64,000 bases of DNA from Roseburia sp. (GTDB taxonomy: Bacteria; Bacillota; Clostridia; Lachnospirales; Lachnospiraceae), in the NCBI GenBank assembly GCA_022771695.1, contig JALEKJ010000020.1, forward strand, positions 21,486 through 85,485. Reading direction: 5' to 3'. Shown here in pieces: positions 43,860 to 52,605 of the stretch (positions are counted from its first letter, which is position 1; each line of letters opens with the position of its first letter). A model generated the notes under the pieces. That model was not told the DNA's origin. It ran no database searches and saw nothing but the letters and a program-made list of their open reading frames with translations. The translations under genes were made by a program, and so were the position numbers.

Positions 43860-44381
43860 ATGAAGAAAAAATTATTAACAGCCGTATTAAGCGCAGTTTT
43901 ATGTCTTGGTATGAGTGTGACAGCAATGGCAGCGACAAGCCCGAGTGCAGGCATCCCTTCATCTGATGATGTTACCATGGGAAATGTTAGCAATGACTTT
44001 TATACAAATGCAACCCAAGCACAGACTGAGGCATTGGATGCATTTTATGAGAAGGTTGAGTTAATGGAGAGCGAAGGAAGCGGTCGTGAGGTGTACAATG
44101 TGGTTGCAGGAGAATTGATTGCAGCAACAGCAGGTGTTTCTGTTAAGGTTGAATTTGCAACGATTCTTGAAGTAAGTGCAACAGATATCTCAAAGCCGGT
44201 TCGTTTTGAGGCGCCGGGTATCTCGGCTGGTAATTCTATCGTAGTACTTCACTTAAAGGCAGATAGTACATGGGAGAATATTCCGGCAGTTGCAGGAACA
44301 TGGGGATATACATTATACACCTGTTTTTGTAATGATGACAGCAGTAGCAATGCTTGGCATCGCAGTTGTTGTAAGACGTAA
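43860..44381 (+). CDS. Surface protein with out-of-frame C-terminal anchor
   Basis: A 173-residue exported protein: signal peptide KKKLLTAVLSAVLCLGMSVTAMAA, then a domain related to that of the disrupted gene at 46467. Both share GISAG/GICAG, IVVLHL and WENIPA. After WENIPAVAGTW the frame runs into an implausible Cys/Ser-rich tail and stops. In the +1 frame the DNA continues DIHYTPVFVMMTAVAMLG, then IAVVVRRKEA and a stop at 44389-44391, a typical transmembrane anchor. Removing one G from the GGGG at 44302-44305 would join the two. So the gene is frameshifted, phase variable or mis-assembled here. The start follows GGAGGA by 9 bases. Confidence 0.7.
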   Translation: MKKKLLTAVLSAVLCLGMSVTAMAATSPSAGIPSSDDVTMGNVSNDFYTNATQAQTEALDAFYEKVELMESEGSGREVYNVVAGELIAATAGVSVKVEFATILEVSATDISKPVRFEAPGISAGNSIVVLHLKADSTWENIPAVAGTWGYTLYTCFCNDDSSSNAWHRSCCKT

Positions 44382-44424
44382 AGAAGCATAAGAACTATTT
44401 GTAAATGAGAAGATAGAAAGTGTA

Positions 44425-44462
44425 AAGAGCTATATGCCATATGATGTGGCGTATAGCTCTTT
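44425..44462 (+). terminator. Terminator between the surface gene and LCP gene
   Basis: AAGAGCTATA-GCCA and TGGC-TATAGCTCTT form a long stem. It covers the ATG at 44441 that opens the LCP reading frame. Confidence 0.75.
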
Positions 44463-44480
44463 CCTTATCGGAGAAGAAGA

Positions 44481-45499
44481 ATGAAAAAGATTCAAAAAAA
44501 TGTGTGGTACAGGCGATAGGTTTGCTGGTGTTTTCCGGCGTCTTGTGTGTTGAGGCAATATGGGGTGTATTCTGTTATGGGGAGAGTATGCTGAAGAAGA
44601 AAACAGATAGCTATTTAAGAGCAAATTCCGGCTTTACGTATGATGGGAAAGAATATTGTTACCGCGAAGATATAATAAACATTCTGTGTATTGGCGTAGA
44701 CCGTGAAGAAAGTATGATGTTTGATTATGGAGACGGCAGAAGCTTGGGGCAGGCAGATGCTATTTTCCTTGTGTCGATTGATTTGAGTCATGATGCTATT
44801 CGAGTGATTGCGGTACCGCGTGATACAATGGTATGGATGAAAGTATATGATAATAACGGAAATTATCTGTGTGATGCTCCGGGACAGATTACGCTGCAGT
44901 ATGCTTATGCAGATGGGGGACCTATGAGCTGCTATCTGATGACAAGGCAGGTGGCAGACTTATTACAGGGCATCCCAATCCAAGGATGTGTAGCGGTTAA
45001 TTTGAGTTGCATTTCTGCAATTAACGATGCGGTTGGCGGTGTGGAGGTTATGCTGGCTGAGGACTATACGGCGTTTAATCCCAAATTCAAGGATGGAGCG
45101 ACGATACGCTTACAGGGAGAAGAGGCGCGTGATTTTATCCAGAAGAGAGATGTCAATGAGCAAGGCAGTGCGTATGCAAGAATTGACAGGGAAAAGCAAT
45201 ATCTGAAAGCGTTTATTGAACAAGCAAAGTTTGCTGTTAAGAGAAATCCGATGCTTCCGTTTTCGCTCCTTTTGCAGTTGCAAGAGAATATGACAATGAA
45301 TATCGGGCAGGAGGAGATATTCTTCCTGATACAAAAAGCATTATCCTGCAGTTACAGTGAGGAGGAAATATATGTGCTGCCGGGACAAATTGTACAGGGA
45401 GATGTTTACGAAGAATATTATCTGGATGAGAAAGCAGTCATGGAACTGACCTGCACACTATTTTGCAGGGAGGTTGCAGATGGAGCAGATATGCGCTAA
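44481..45499 (+). CDS. LCP (LytR-CpsA-Psr) family protein, frame break near start
   Basis: A cell-wall-associated protein of the LCP family, whose members transfer glycopolymers to peptidoglycan. Motifs include DIINILCIGVDRE, LGQADAIFLVSIDL, AVPRDTMVWM (conserved Arg for pyrophosphate binding), NLSCISAINDAVGGVEV and FIQKRDVNEQGSAYARIDREKQYL. The N-terminal helix (AIGLLVFSGVLCVEAIWGVF) has no good start in frame. The only well-placed start, ATG 44481 after GGAGAAG, reads MKKIQKN and is out of frame unless the AAAAAAA run at 44494-44500 has eight A. With eight it reads MKKIQKKCVVQAIG into the domain. The ATG at 44441 lies inside a terminator stem. Confidence 0.75.
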
Positions 45500-45528
45500 A
45501 ATGTCTACTTAGGTGAGGAGAGATAAAC

Positions 45529-46338
45529 ATGGAATTGAGAAAAAAAATGCCACCTAAAAATACGATGATTGCAATTATCTGTTGTGTTGTGGCAGCGTGC
45601 TGTTTTGTATATGTGCTTGCGGATTATGTGCGAAAGGCGCGGGAAGAGCAGATTTATGAGGAGATGCGGAACACGGTTGCGACAGAAGCGTCTGAAGAGA
45701 CTGAAGCGGTGGTGCTGCCGGAAGCAACTGAGACAGGAACAATTTTTTGTGATTCGGTATATGATTTCGAACAACTCTGTGAGCAGAATCCCGATATCTA
45801 TGCATGGATTTCGGTGCCGGGCACGCAGGTGGATTACCCTGTATTTCAGTCAGAAACAGATAATTACTATTTAGATCATAATATGGATGGAAGCGTGGGG
45901 TATCCGGGAACCGTTTATACGAACAAGTGTAATGCTAAGGACTTCTCAAATTATAATACAGTACTTTACGGACATAATATGGGAAATGGCACGATGTTTG
46001 GAAGTCTGCATTCGTTTGAGGATGAGACTTTTTTTGATGCGAATGACAGTATTGTGGTATACACAAAGGACAAACGTTTGACCTATCAAATCTATGCAGC
46101 GGTAAAGTTTTCAGATGAATATATACCTGCCTATTATAATGTGAATACGGCGGAAGGGATGATGACCTTTTTAGAAGCACTGGAAACTTGCATGGATGAA
46201 CCGGAATCTCATCAGCGTTCCGGAGTTATGGTGACAGAGGAAGATCATATTATAACTCTTTCGACATGTGTAAAGAATGAACGTTCACGCAGATATCTGA
46301 TTATAGGTAAATTGATAGAGGAAGCTTGCTATAATTAG
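45529..46338 (+). CDS. srtB: Class B sortase
   Basis: A 269-residue membrane-anchored transpeptidase. An N-terminal helix (TMIAIICCVVAACCFVYVLA) is followed by an acidic linker and the sortase domain (about 85-269). The catalytic His is in YNTVLYGHNMGNGTMFG near residue 150, the Cys in IITLSTCVKNERSRRYLIIG near 249, with the Arg in SRRY. The long segment between His and Cys fits class B. Neighbouring surface proteins are the likely substrates, but no canonical NPxTx or LPxTG motif was found in them as they stand. GAGGAGA precedes the ATG. Confidence 0.92.
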   Translation: MELRKKMPPKNTMIAIICCVVAACCFVYVLADYVRKAREEQIYEEMRNTVATEASEETEAVVLPEATETGTIFCDSVYDFEQLCEQNPDIYAWISVPGTQVDYPVFQSETDNYYLDHNMDGSVGYPGTVYTNKCNAKDFSNYNTVLYGHNMGNGTMFGSLHSFEDETFFDANDSIVVYTKDKRLTYQIYAAVKFSDEYIPAYYNVNTAEGMMTFLEALETCMDEPESHQRSGVMVTEEDHIITLSTCVKNERSRRYLIIGKLIEEACYN

Positions 46339-46388
46339 TGAATTGCAGATGAAATCCATATTAGAATATAAGCTGACCAGTTGATTCG

Positions 46389-46418
46389 TTGACAAGATAT
46401 TATCGCGGGTTATATAAC
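46389..46418 (+). promoter_or_regulatory. Promoter for the disrupted surface gene
   Basis: TTGACA, 18 bases and TATAAC, about 50 bases before the start codon. Confidence 0.6.
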
Positions 46419-46466
46419 GACATAAACCGATGAATGGAGAAATATGTCGAAAAAGGGGGAATGGTT

Positions 46467-47649
46467 ATGAAGAAAAGAATGTTGACCAGAATGAGTACGG
46501 TATTGATGTGTTTATGCCTGCTGATATGTCTCATGCCGGTGAAGACATATGCGGAAGAGGTAACTGATACGATTACGATGCCGGTTTGGATTGCAGTTGA
46601 TAGCGATGAGACTGATTATGTGGTGTCAGAGTTCAATGCAACATTTACTCCTACTACACCAATTACAATAGAGGAAGGGGTACAAAGTGTGTGCCTAATG
46701 ACAGTCCATGGGAATACGGTGGTGAATGGAGTAGAAATAGGTCAAAAGTAGAGTACGAAGTAAATTTTTCCAATTCCGACGAAGTAGAGTACGCCAGTGA
46801 CCTTTATTTCGGCAAAAATGATAGTGCAACAGCGAATGGTACGCTTACCGTTCCTATTCCAAGCGGCTATGACGGAACCTGCGTGGACAAGCTGTCTTAT
46901 CTGGACTGCGAGGGATATGAACAGGAAGGCAGTGTTGCCACAGCAACCGATACAACAATAACTGTTGATATTCCGGTAACAAATGGATACGGCGAGATTG
47001 ATGTGAACTACTACAGCGAAGCATTAGGAAATAATACACCAAGCGGAAGCGATGTTACACCGGACGCTTACGTTATTGTAAATGGACAGAAGATAGAACT
47101 TAGTACGAGTGTTGACTTTTCATTCAATGAGGCACAGGCAAATACGGTTGAGGCAACGTTGCTCAGCAAATTTGAGGGAGACTGGCAGAATCTATCGGAT
47201 GAAGAGTACGAGGCACAGAGTGAAAGAGTCTTAAAACAATTTATATTAGAACAGACCGGTGTTGTAGCAGACAGAGTTGAGATTGCTAATATGATTGATA
47301 TTTCCAACACAGCAAGTATTGATTTGTCCGCAGGTGTTCCTATTACGTTCAAAGCAGCAGGTATTTGTGCCGGTGATATGATTGTAGTACTTCACTTGAC
47401 TACGGCGGGACAGTGGGAGAACATTCCTGCAACAGCCGATAATGGTGTGATTACAGGTACATTTACATCTCTTTCTCCAGTATTTTATGCTAAGGTTACT
47501 ACGGCGGTAGGTTCTGATAACCACACACACAGCTACGCTGCAACGGTAGTAGAGCCGACAGCAATATGCCGGCTTTTGCGGCAATGCTTGCGCTTGCAGC
47601 ATTGGCAGGAGTATCAGTAACCACCAGACGTAAAGCTAGTGCACGTTAA
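46467..47649 (+). pseudogene. Surface protein gene broken by two frameshifts
   Basis: Three reading-frame segments together make one exported protein. Segment 1 (46467-46747) has a signal peptide and strands to VVNGVEIGQ. Segment 2 (about 46748-47555) runs VEYEVNFSNSDEVEYASDL, then a domain similar to the gene at 43860 (GICAG, IVVLHL, WENIPA). Segment 3 (about 47560-47649) has SNMPAFAAMLALAALAG and VSVTTRRKASAR, a membrane anchor. The first break is repaired by one additional A in the AAAA at 46744-46747, giving GQKVEY. The second, near 47555-47563, also needs one added base. GGGGG lies 7 bases before the ATG at 46467. Confidence 0.75.
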
Positions 47650-47668
47650 GTCAATAAGAATAGATATA

Positions 47669-47704
47669 AAAAGCTATATGTCTGGAAAGGCATATAGCTT
47701 TTTT
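47669..47704 (+). terminator. Terminator after the disrupted surface gene
   Basis: AAAAGCTATATG and CATATAGCTTTT form a perfect 12-base-pair stem followed by TT. Confidence 0.85.
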
Positions 47705-47935
47705 AGAAAGCTAGCGGATGAATTATCTATATATTGCAAAGGATTTCTCCGACTATACTTAAAAGACATTTTTGCGGTGAGTGAAGATAGTGAGATATCG
47801 CATGTCCTTGGAAGACATGGAGTCGATAAAAAAGAACATATCATCACAAGTTCCATTTGTGTGAACAGGAAAAGAGAAAAGAGTTATATCGTAGTCGGAG
47901 TGTTGAAGGAAGAGGCTTATTATATGGGAAATTAA
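47704..47935 (+). pseudogene. C-terminal remnant of a second sortase
   Basis: The frame has no plausible start; its first ATG is inside or before the terminator. Its last 45 residues, GRHGVDKKEHIITSSICV followed by NRKREKSYIVVGVLKEEAYY, align with the end of the neighbouring class B sortase (HIITLSTCVKNERSRRYLIIG, then KLIEEACYN). The TLSTC motif is altered to TSSIC, keeping the Cys. The His-containing half is missing. Probably the decayed end of a duplicated sortase gene. Confidence 0.65.
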
Positions 47936-47941
47936 TTGCTA

Positions 47942-48040
47942 ATCCACATTGATTGTGTTAAAGTATAACAATAGTCGATGTGGATTTGTTACGTGGTTTG
48001 TGTTAAAGTGTAGCAGGCATCGATGTGGCAATTTTATTTT
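47942..48040 (+). repeat. 45-base imperfect direct repeat and hairpin before lepB
   Basis: TGTGTTAAAGTATA (47954) recurs as TGTGTTAAAGTGTA (47999), 45 bases later. Each is followed by TCGATGTGG. AATCCACATTGA and TCGATGTGGATT also form a 12-base stem. These marks lie exactly at the right edge of the accessory island. Confidence 0.55.
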
Positions 48041-48080
48041 AACCGACGGATTTGAGAAACATAATCGAAAGAGGATAACT

Positions 48081-48662
48081 ATGCGCAGACAGAGAAGTGG
48101 ACTTAATTTTACAAAACGCAAGAAAAAAATAAATATGGAAATTGTGAAAGAAGTGAGCGTATGGGCAGTAGAGATTGCAATTACACTTCTTTTGGCATTT
48201 ACGTTCGTATATTTTATCGGATTACGCACCAGTGTGGTCGGACAATCTATGGCAGAGACGTTACATAGCGGAGATGAGATTCTTGTCAACCGGTTTATAT
48301 ATAAGGTGACGAATCCAAAACCGAATGATATCATCGTTTTTTTGCCGAATGGCAACGAAAAGTCGCATTATTATGTGAAGCGTGTGGTGGCAGTGCCGGG
48401 TGATACAGTATTGATTGAAAACGGTGTACTCTATGTGAACGGGGAACTGCTTGAAGAAGAGATTGATGTTGCGTCCATTGAGGAGGCTGGATTGGCATCG
48501 GAGGAGATTACGCTGGCATCAGATGAATTTTTTGTTCTTGGAGACAATCGCAATAACAGCGAAGACAGCCGATATGCCAATATTGGAAATATTAAAAAGG
48601 AGCATATCATAGGAAAAGCATGGTTTCGGATAGCACCGTGGGGTGATATGGGATTCCTGTAA
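48081..48662 (+). CDS. lepB: Signal peptidase I
   Basis: A 193-residue membrane protease that removes signal peptides. An N-terminal basic segment precedes one transmembrane helix (IAITLLLAFTFVYFI). The catalytic Ser is in VVGQSMAETL near residue 55 and the Lys in YYVKRVVAVPGD near 98; FVLGDNRNNSEDSRYANIGNI near 156 is the conserved GDNRxxSxDSR box. Length and motifs are those of Firmicutes SipS-type enzymes. The ATG at 48081 follows GAGGA; an upstream frame extension crosses the direct-repeat region and is not supported. Confidence 0.93.
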   Translation: MRRQRSGLNFTKRKKKINMEIVKEVSVWAVEIAITLLLAFTFVYFIGLRTSVVGQSMAETLHSGDEILVNRFIYKVTNPKPNDIIVFLPNGNEKSHYYVKRVVAVPGDTVLIENGVLYVNGELLEEEIDVASIEEAGLASEEITLASDEFFVLGDNRNNSEDSRYANIGNIKKEHIIGKAWFRIAPWGDMGFL

Positions 48663-48726
48663 AATCGCAGAGTGTGGTGGAATGAGGATAATGTGGTATT
48701 TGAAGAGAAAAGTGAGGTAAATATAT

Positions 48727-49581
48727 ATGCAGTTTCAGTGGTATCCCGGACATATGACAAAGGCGAAACGCCAGATGCAGGAAGACATCAAGCTGATTGA
48801 CTTAGTCATTGAGCTGGTAGATGCGAGAATTCCGCTTAGCAGCAGGAATCCGGATATTGATGAATTAGGAAAAAATAAATCAAGATTGATTTTAATGAAT
48901 AAATCAGACCTTGCAGATGATGTGGCGAGCAAAGAGTGGGCAGCATTCTTTAAGGAGAAAGGTTATTTTGTGGTTGAACTTGATGCCAGAAGCAAGGCAG
49001 GTATGAAACAGGTGACGGCAGTCGTGATGGAAGCCTGCAAAGAGAAGATTGAACGTGACAGAAAGCGGGGAATCAAAAATCGTCCGGTGCGTGCGATGGT
49101 AGTGGGAATCCCGAATGTCGGTAAGTCCACGTTTATCAATTCCTATGCGGGAAAAGCATGTGCCAAGACGGGAAATAAGCCGGGCGTGACGAAAGGCAAG
49201 CAGTGGATTCGTCTGAATAAGAATGTGGAACTTTTAGATACCCCGGGAATTCTTTGGCCGAAATTTGAGGACCAGATGGTTGGTCTTAGATTGGCGTTAA
49301 TTGGCGCAATCAAGGATGAGATTTTAAATATTGATGAGTTGTCGCTGGAATTGATTAAAATATTAAAAGAATACTATCCGGGTGTACTGGCAGCACGTTA
49401 TAGTACAGAGGAAAATCCGCTTAGTGAGGATGCGGAGCCGGTAGAAGTCTTAAAGCAGATTGCCGAGAATCGTAAATGTATTTCGAGAGGGAATGAATTG
49501 GATTACAGTAAGGCGGCAACGCTTTTGATTGATGAGTTCCGTAGCGGAAAGTTTGGGAAAATTACGATAGAGAGACCGTAA
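48727..49581 (+). CDS. rbgA: Ribosome biogenesis GTPase RbgA (YlqF)
   Basis: A 284-residue circularly permuted GTPase needed for late 50S assembly. The motif order G4-G5-G1-G2-G3 is visible: MNKSDLAD near residue 56, then GIPNVGKSTFINSYAGK near 129 and LLDTPGILWPKFED near 173. The N-terminal QWYPGHMTKAKRQM is diagnostic. It sits beside rnhB as in Bacillus. GAGGT precedes the ATG. Confidence 0.95.
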   Translation: MQFQWYPGHMTKAKRQMQEDIKLIDLVIELVDARIPLSSRNPDIDELGKNKSRLILMNKSDLADDVASKEWAAFFKEKGYFVVELDARSKAGMKQVTAVVMEACKEKIERDRKRGIKNRPVRAMVVGIPNVGKSTFINSYAGKACAKTGNKPGVTKGKQWIRLNKNVELLDTPGILWPKFEDQMVGLRLALIGAIKDEILNIDELSLELIKILKEYYPGVLAARYSTEENPLSEDAEPVEVLKQIAENRKCISRGNELDYSKAATLLIDEFRSGKFGKITIERP

Positions 49582-49596
49582 GGGAGCACGCAGCAT

Positions 49597-50358
49597 ATGG
49601 AAGAGAAGAAAATTGGAATTATTAAAGAGGAACTGAAGGCAGCAGAGGATACGATGCTGCCTTCTTTTGTCGCGGAGTATGGGAAGGATGAAAGAGCCGG
49701 CGTCAGAAAACTGGTGGAGCAGGCAAAGGCACGTCTAGAGAAGCTTGCGGCAGAGCGTGAGCGTACGGAGCAGTTGAAAAAATACGAAAAAGAGTATGCG
49801 GTGTATGGGCATATCTGCGGTATCGATGAAGTTGGACGTGGACCGCTTGCAGGACCTGTAGTAGCAGGAGCTGTTATCCTGCCGAAAGATTGTGACATCC
49901 TTTACATTAATGATTCAAAGAAACTTACTGCAGCAAAGCGGGAAGAACTCTACGATATCATCATGGAAAAGGCAGTTGCAGTTGGGCTTGGAATTGTAGG
50001 ACCTCAGCGCATTGATGAAATCAATATCCTTCAGGCAACCTATGAAGCGATGCGGGAAGCTATAAGCAAATTGAGTGTAACACCCGATATATTATTAAAC
50101 GATGCAGTGACAATTCCTGGAGTATCGGTGCGTCAGGTGCCAATTATCAAGGGGGATGCGAAGAGCATTTCCATCGGCGCGGCAAGCATCGTGGCAAAGG
50201 TTACGAGAGATCGGATGATGGTAGAATATCACAAGATTATGCCGGAATACGGTTTTGCATCCAACAAGGGGTATGGTTCGGCGGAACATATTGAGGCATT
50301 GAAAAAATACGGACCAACACCGATTCACAGAAGGAGCTTTATCGGGAATTTTATATAA
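49597..50358 (+). CDS. rnhB: Ribonuclease HII
   Basis: A 253-residue enzyme that removes ribonucleotides from DNA. The catalytic domain begins near residue 70 with ICGIDEVGRGPLAGPVVAGAV and contains the acidic residues in DSKKLTAAKREEL, LLNDAVTIPG, GDAKSISIGAASIVAKVTRD and the C-terminal NKGYGSAEHIEAL. A helical extension of about 65 residues precedes it, longer than the minimal enzyme but common in Firmicutes. Confidence 0.95.
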   Translation: MEEKKIGIIKEELKAAEDTMLPSFVAEYGKDERAGVRKLVEQAKARLEKLAAERERTEQLKKYEKEYAVYGHICGIDEVGRGPLAGPVVAGAVILPKDCDILYINDSKKLTAAKREELYDIIMEKAVAVGLGIVGPQRIDEINILQATYEAMREAISKLSVTPDILLNDAVTIPGVSVRQVPIIKGDAKSISIGAASIVAKVTRDRMMVEYHKIMPEYGFASNKGYGSAEHIEALKKYGPTPIHRRSFIGNFI

Positions 50359-50370
50359 AGAGGGACGAAG

Positions 50371-52248
50371 ATGCACATATCAGATATGCTTAGACAATAT
50401 AACAGGAATGTGAGCAATGGCACGGAAGAATTGCGCAGTGCGCAGGGCACACAGAAGCTTGTGTCAACGATAGGAGAGCTGTCTGCCGGAAGTGTGTTTG
50501 AAGGAACCGTGAACTCTGTAAAAGGCGGAAAAGTAACTCTGGCATTGGGAAATGGGCAGGTGCTTACCGCACGCCTAGAGGGAAAGGTAGATATGAAGCC
50601 CGGAACGGCTATGTTTTTTCAAGTGAAGTCTAACGATGGCTTGACGGTTTCTATCCGTCCTTATAGTGGCTTGGGAAATGCAAGCAATCCGATTCTGTCA
50701 GGTGCGCTTACAGCGGCACAGGTTCCGGTGACGGAACGGACGCTTGCGATGGTAGATGCCATGATGCAGGAGAATATGTCTGTAGACCGGCAGAGTATTC
50801 TTGATATGGTAAAAATATTAAATGCAAACCCGGAGTCAAATGTGCAGACCATTGTGCAGATGACGAAGTTGGGATTGCCGGTGACGGAGACAATGGCCAC
50901 GCAGTTTGAGAATTATCTGTCCGATCGGCATGCACTTTTGAATGAGATGGAATTGGCAGTAAATCAGATGGCAGAGGTTCTCAGTGATGAAGCGATGACA
51001 CCGGCGGATTCATTTGCATTATATAGCAGGATTGTAGATATATTTATGACAGAGGACACACTACAGTCAGAAACAGCACAGCCGGCTGCTATGGCACCGC
51101 AGACAGCAGAGCAAACGGCAGAGCAGGATGCTGCCGGTAAAGCGACGGCATTGCAGCAGGATGTAGCGTCTGGTGGCAGCGTAAACTTAGAGGGGACACA
51201 GGCGGCTAGGCTGGCGGCGATAATGGGGGATGGCGCGGCGAAAATGGAGGTTATCTGGCAGGGAGATATGGCGGAGCGTATTCAGAATGCGTCAAATCCG
51301 GTGTCCGTTGAAACCCTGGGCAGTTTGCTTTCTGAGGAACAGTTAGAATCGCTTGGCAAAGCGTTACAGGAGGTCCCGACGCTTACGGGCAACTCTGCGC
51401 TCTTTGTAAATGGCAATGCGGAAGAGATTTTTGTTGATACGATGCAGGATGATACGGTTGTTGTGTCTGAGATGCTAGAACCGGAAACAGCAGATGAAGC
51501 ACAGATTGCGACAAAAATGATTTTAAATAAGGATATGCCGGTAAGTGAGTTCCTTCGAACGTTACAGGGAGCACTGTCAGAGAACGGAGAACTTGGATTT
51601 TCCGGTGTGCAAAGGCTTTTTGCAGGAAAAGAATTTCAGATGTTGCTTCGCAATATGGTAGAACAGCAGTGGCTGATAAAACCGCAGGATTTAAAGGAAG
51701 AACAGCGGATGACAAAGCTGTATGAGAAGATGAATCGTCAAATGGCGCAGGTGGAATCTGCAATGAAGACGGCCGGAATCACACAGAATTCTTTTTTACA
51801 GACGGCGGCAGATATTCGTGGAAACATTGAGTTTATGAATCAGATGAACCAGATTTATAATTATGTACAGATACCACTTAAGATGTCCGGTCAGAATGCG
51901 AACGGAGAACTTTACGTTTACACCAATAAGAAGCAGTTAAGTGACCCGGAAGCGGAGCTGACGGCATTTTTGCATCTGGACATGGAGAATCTCGGGGAGA
52001 CTGATGTGTCGGTGCGTATGAAGGATAAACAGGTGAAGACAAACTTTTACTTTGAGGATGATACCTCCTATGATTTGGTGGAAAAACATCTTCCAATTTT
52101 GGAAAAGCGCCTTAGAAGCAAAGGATATAACTGTACGATTACCATTACGAATGAGAAGCGAGATGTGAACTTTAAGGAGAATTTTGTGAAAAAGGGCAAG
52201 GTATCGGCGGGCAGTGTTCACAGATATTCGTTTGATGTGCGGGCATAG
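50371..52248 (+). CDS. ylqG: FliK-like protein (YlqG type)
   Basis: A 625-residue protein. The N-terminus (HISDMLRQYNRNVSNGTEEL) is followed by a beta-barrel-like region (FEGTVNSVKGGKVTLALGNG) and a long helical and low-complexity middle rich in Ala, Gln and Glu. A C-terminal domain (about 490-625) resembles the FliK hook-length control domain: YNYVQIPLKMSGQNANGELY and LDMENLGETDVSVRMKDKQV. It lies between rnhB and an FlhB-tail-like gene, as ylqG and ylqH do in Bacillus. The function of that pair is not settled. Confidence 0.75.
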   Translation: MHISDMLRQYNRNVSNGTEELRSAQGTQKLVSTIGELSAGSVFEGTVNSVKGGKVTLALGNGQVLTARLEGKVDMKPGTAMFFQVKSNDGLTVSIRPYSGLGNASNPILSGALTAAQVPVTERTLAMVDAMMQENMSVDRQSILDMVKILNANPESNVQTIVQMTKLGLPVTETMATQFENYLSDRHALLNEMELAVNQMAEVLSDEAMTPADSFALYSRIVDIFMTEDTLQSETAQPAAMAPQTAEQTAEQDAAGKATALQQDVASGGSVNLEGTQAARLAAIMGDGAAKMEVIWQGDMAERIQNASNPVSVETLGSLLSEEQLESLGKALQEVPTLTGNSALFVNGNAEEIFVDTMQDDTVVVSEMLEPETADEAQIATKMILNKDMPVSEFLRTLQGALSENGELGFSGVQRLFAGKEFQMLLRNMVEQQWLIKPQDLKEEQRMTKLYEKMNRQMAQVESAMKTAGITQNSFLQTAADIRGNIEFMNQMNQIYNYVQIPLKMSGQNANGELYVYTNKKQLSDPEAELTAFLHLDMENLGETDVSVRMKDKQVKTNFYFEDDTSYDLVEKHLPILEKRLRSKGYNCTITITNEKRDVNFKENFVKKGKVSAGSVHRYSFDVRA

Positions 52249-52257
52249 GAGGAAGAC

Positions 52258-52563
52258 ATGGCAGAGCAGACTTTTGAAAAGGAAAAACAAAAAACTGCGG
52301 TAGCAGTCGCATATCAGCCGGGGGATGTGGCACCTAAAATCCTAGCTGCCGGAAAAGGCGCGGTGGCAGATCGTATCATTGAGACGGCAAAAGAGAATGA
52401 CGTGCCTTTTTATCAGGACAGCGGGTTGGCGGATACGCTCTCCCGGCTTGAAATCGGAAGCACGATACCACCGGAGCTCTATGAGGTGGTGGCTGAGATT
52501 CTTGTGTTTGTAGACGACATGGATCATATGAAGGCGAAGCTTAAGAATTCGGGGCTGATATAG
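52258..52563 (+). CDS. ylqH: FlhB C-terminal-domain-like protein (YlqH type)
   Basis: A 101-residue soluble protein that resembles the cytoplasmic export-switch domain of FlhB/YscU. The segments TAVAVAYQPGDVAPKILAAG, ENDVPFYQDSGLADTLSRLE and IPPELYEVVAEILVFV are typical. The autocleavage NPTH motif of full FlhB is absent (VAYQPG in its place), and there is no membrane part. The start is 9 bases after the FliK-like gene, so the two probably act together. Confidence 0.85.
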   Translation: MAEQTFEKEKQKTAVAVAYQPGDVAPKILAAGKGAVADRIIETAKENDVPFYQDSGLADTLSRLEIGSTIPPELYEVVAEILVFVDDMDHMKAKLKNSGLI

Positions 52564-52605
52564 TGGTATGTGACAGTCACAGGATGAACAGATAGGGGAA
52601 GCAGA

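Noticed and set aside
46739..46751. Programmed -1 ribosomal frameshift in the disrupted surface gene
   Set aside because: The site (GTCAAAAG) does not match an X-XXY-YYZ slippery heptamer and no downstream stem was seen; a one-base deletion is simpler.
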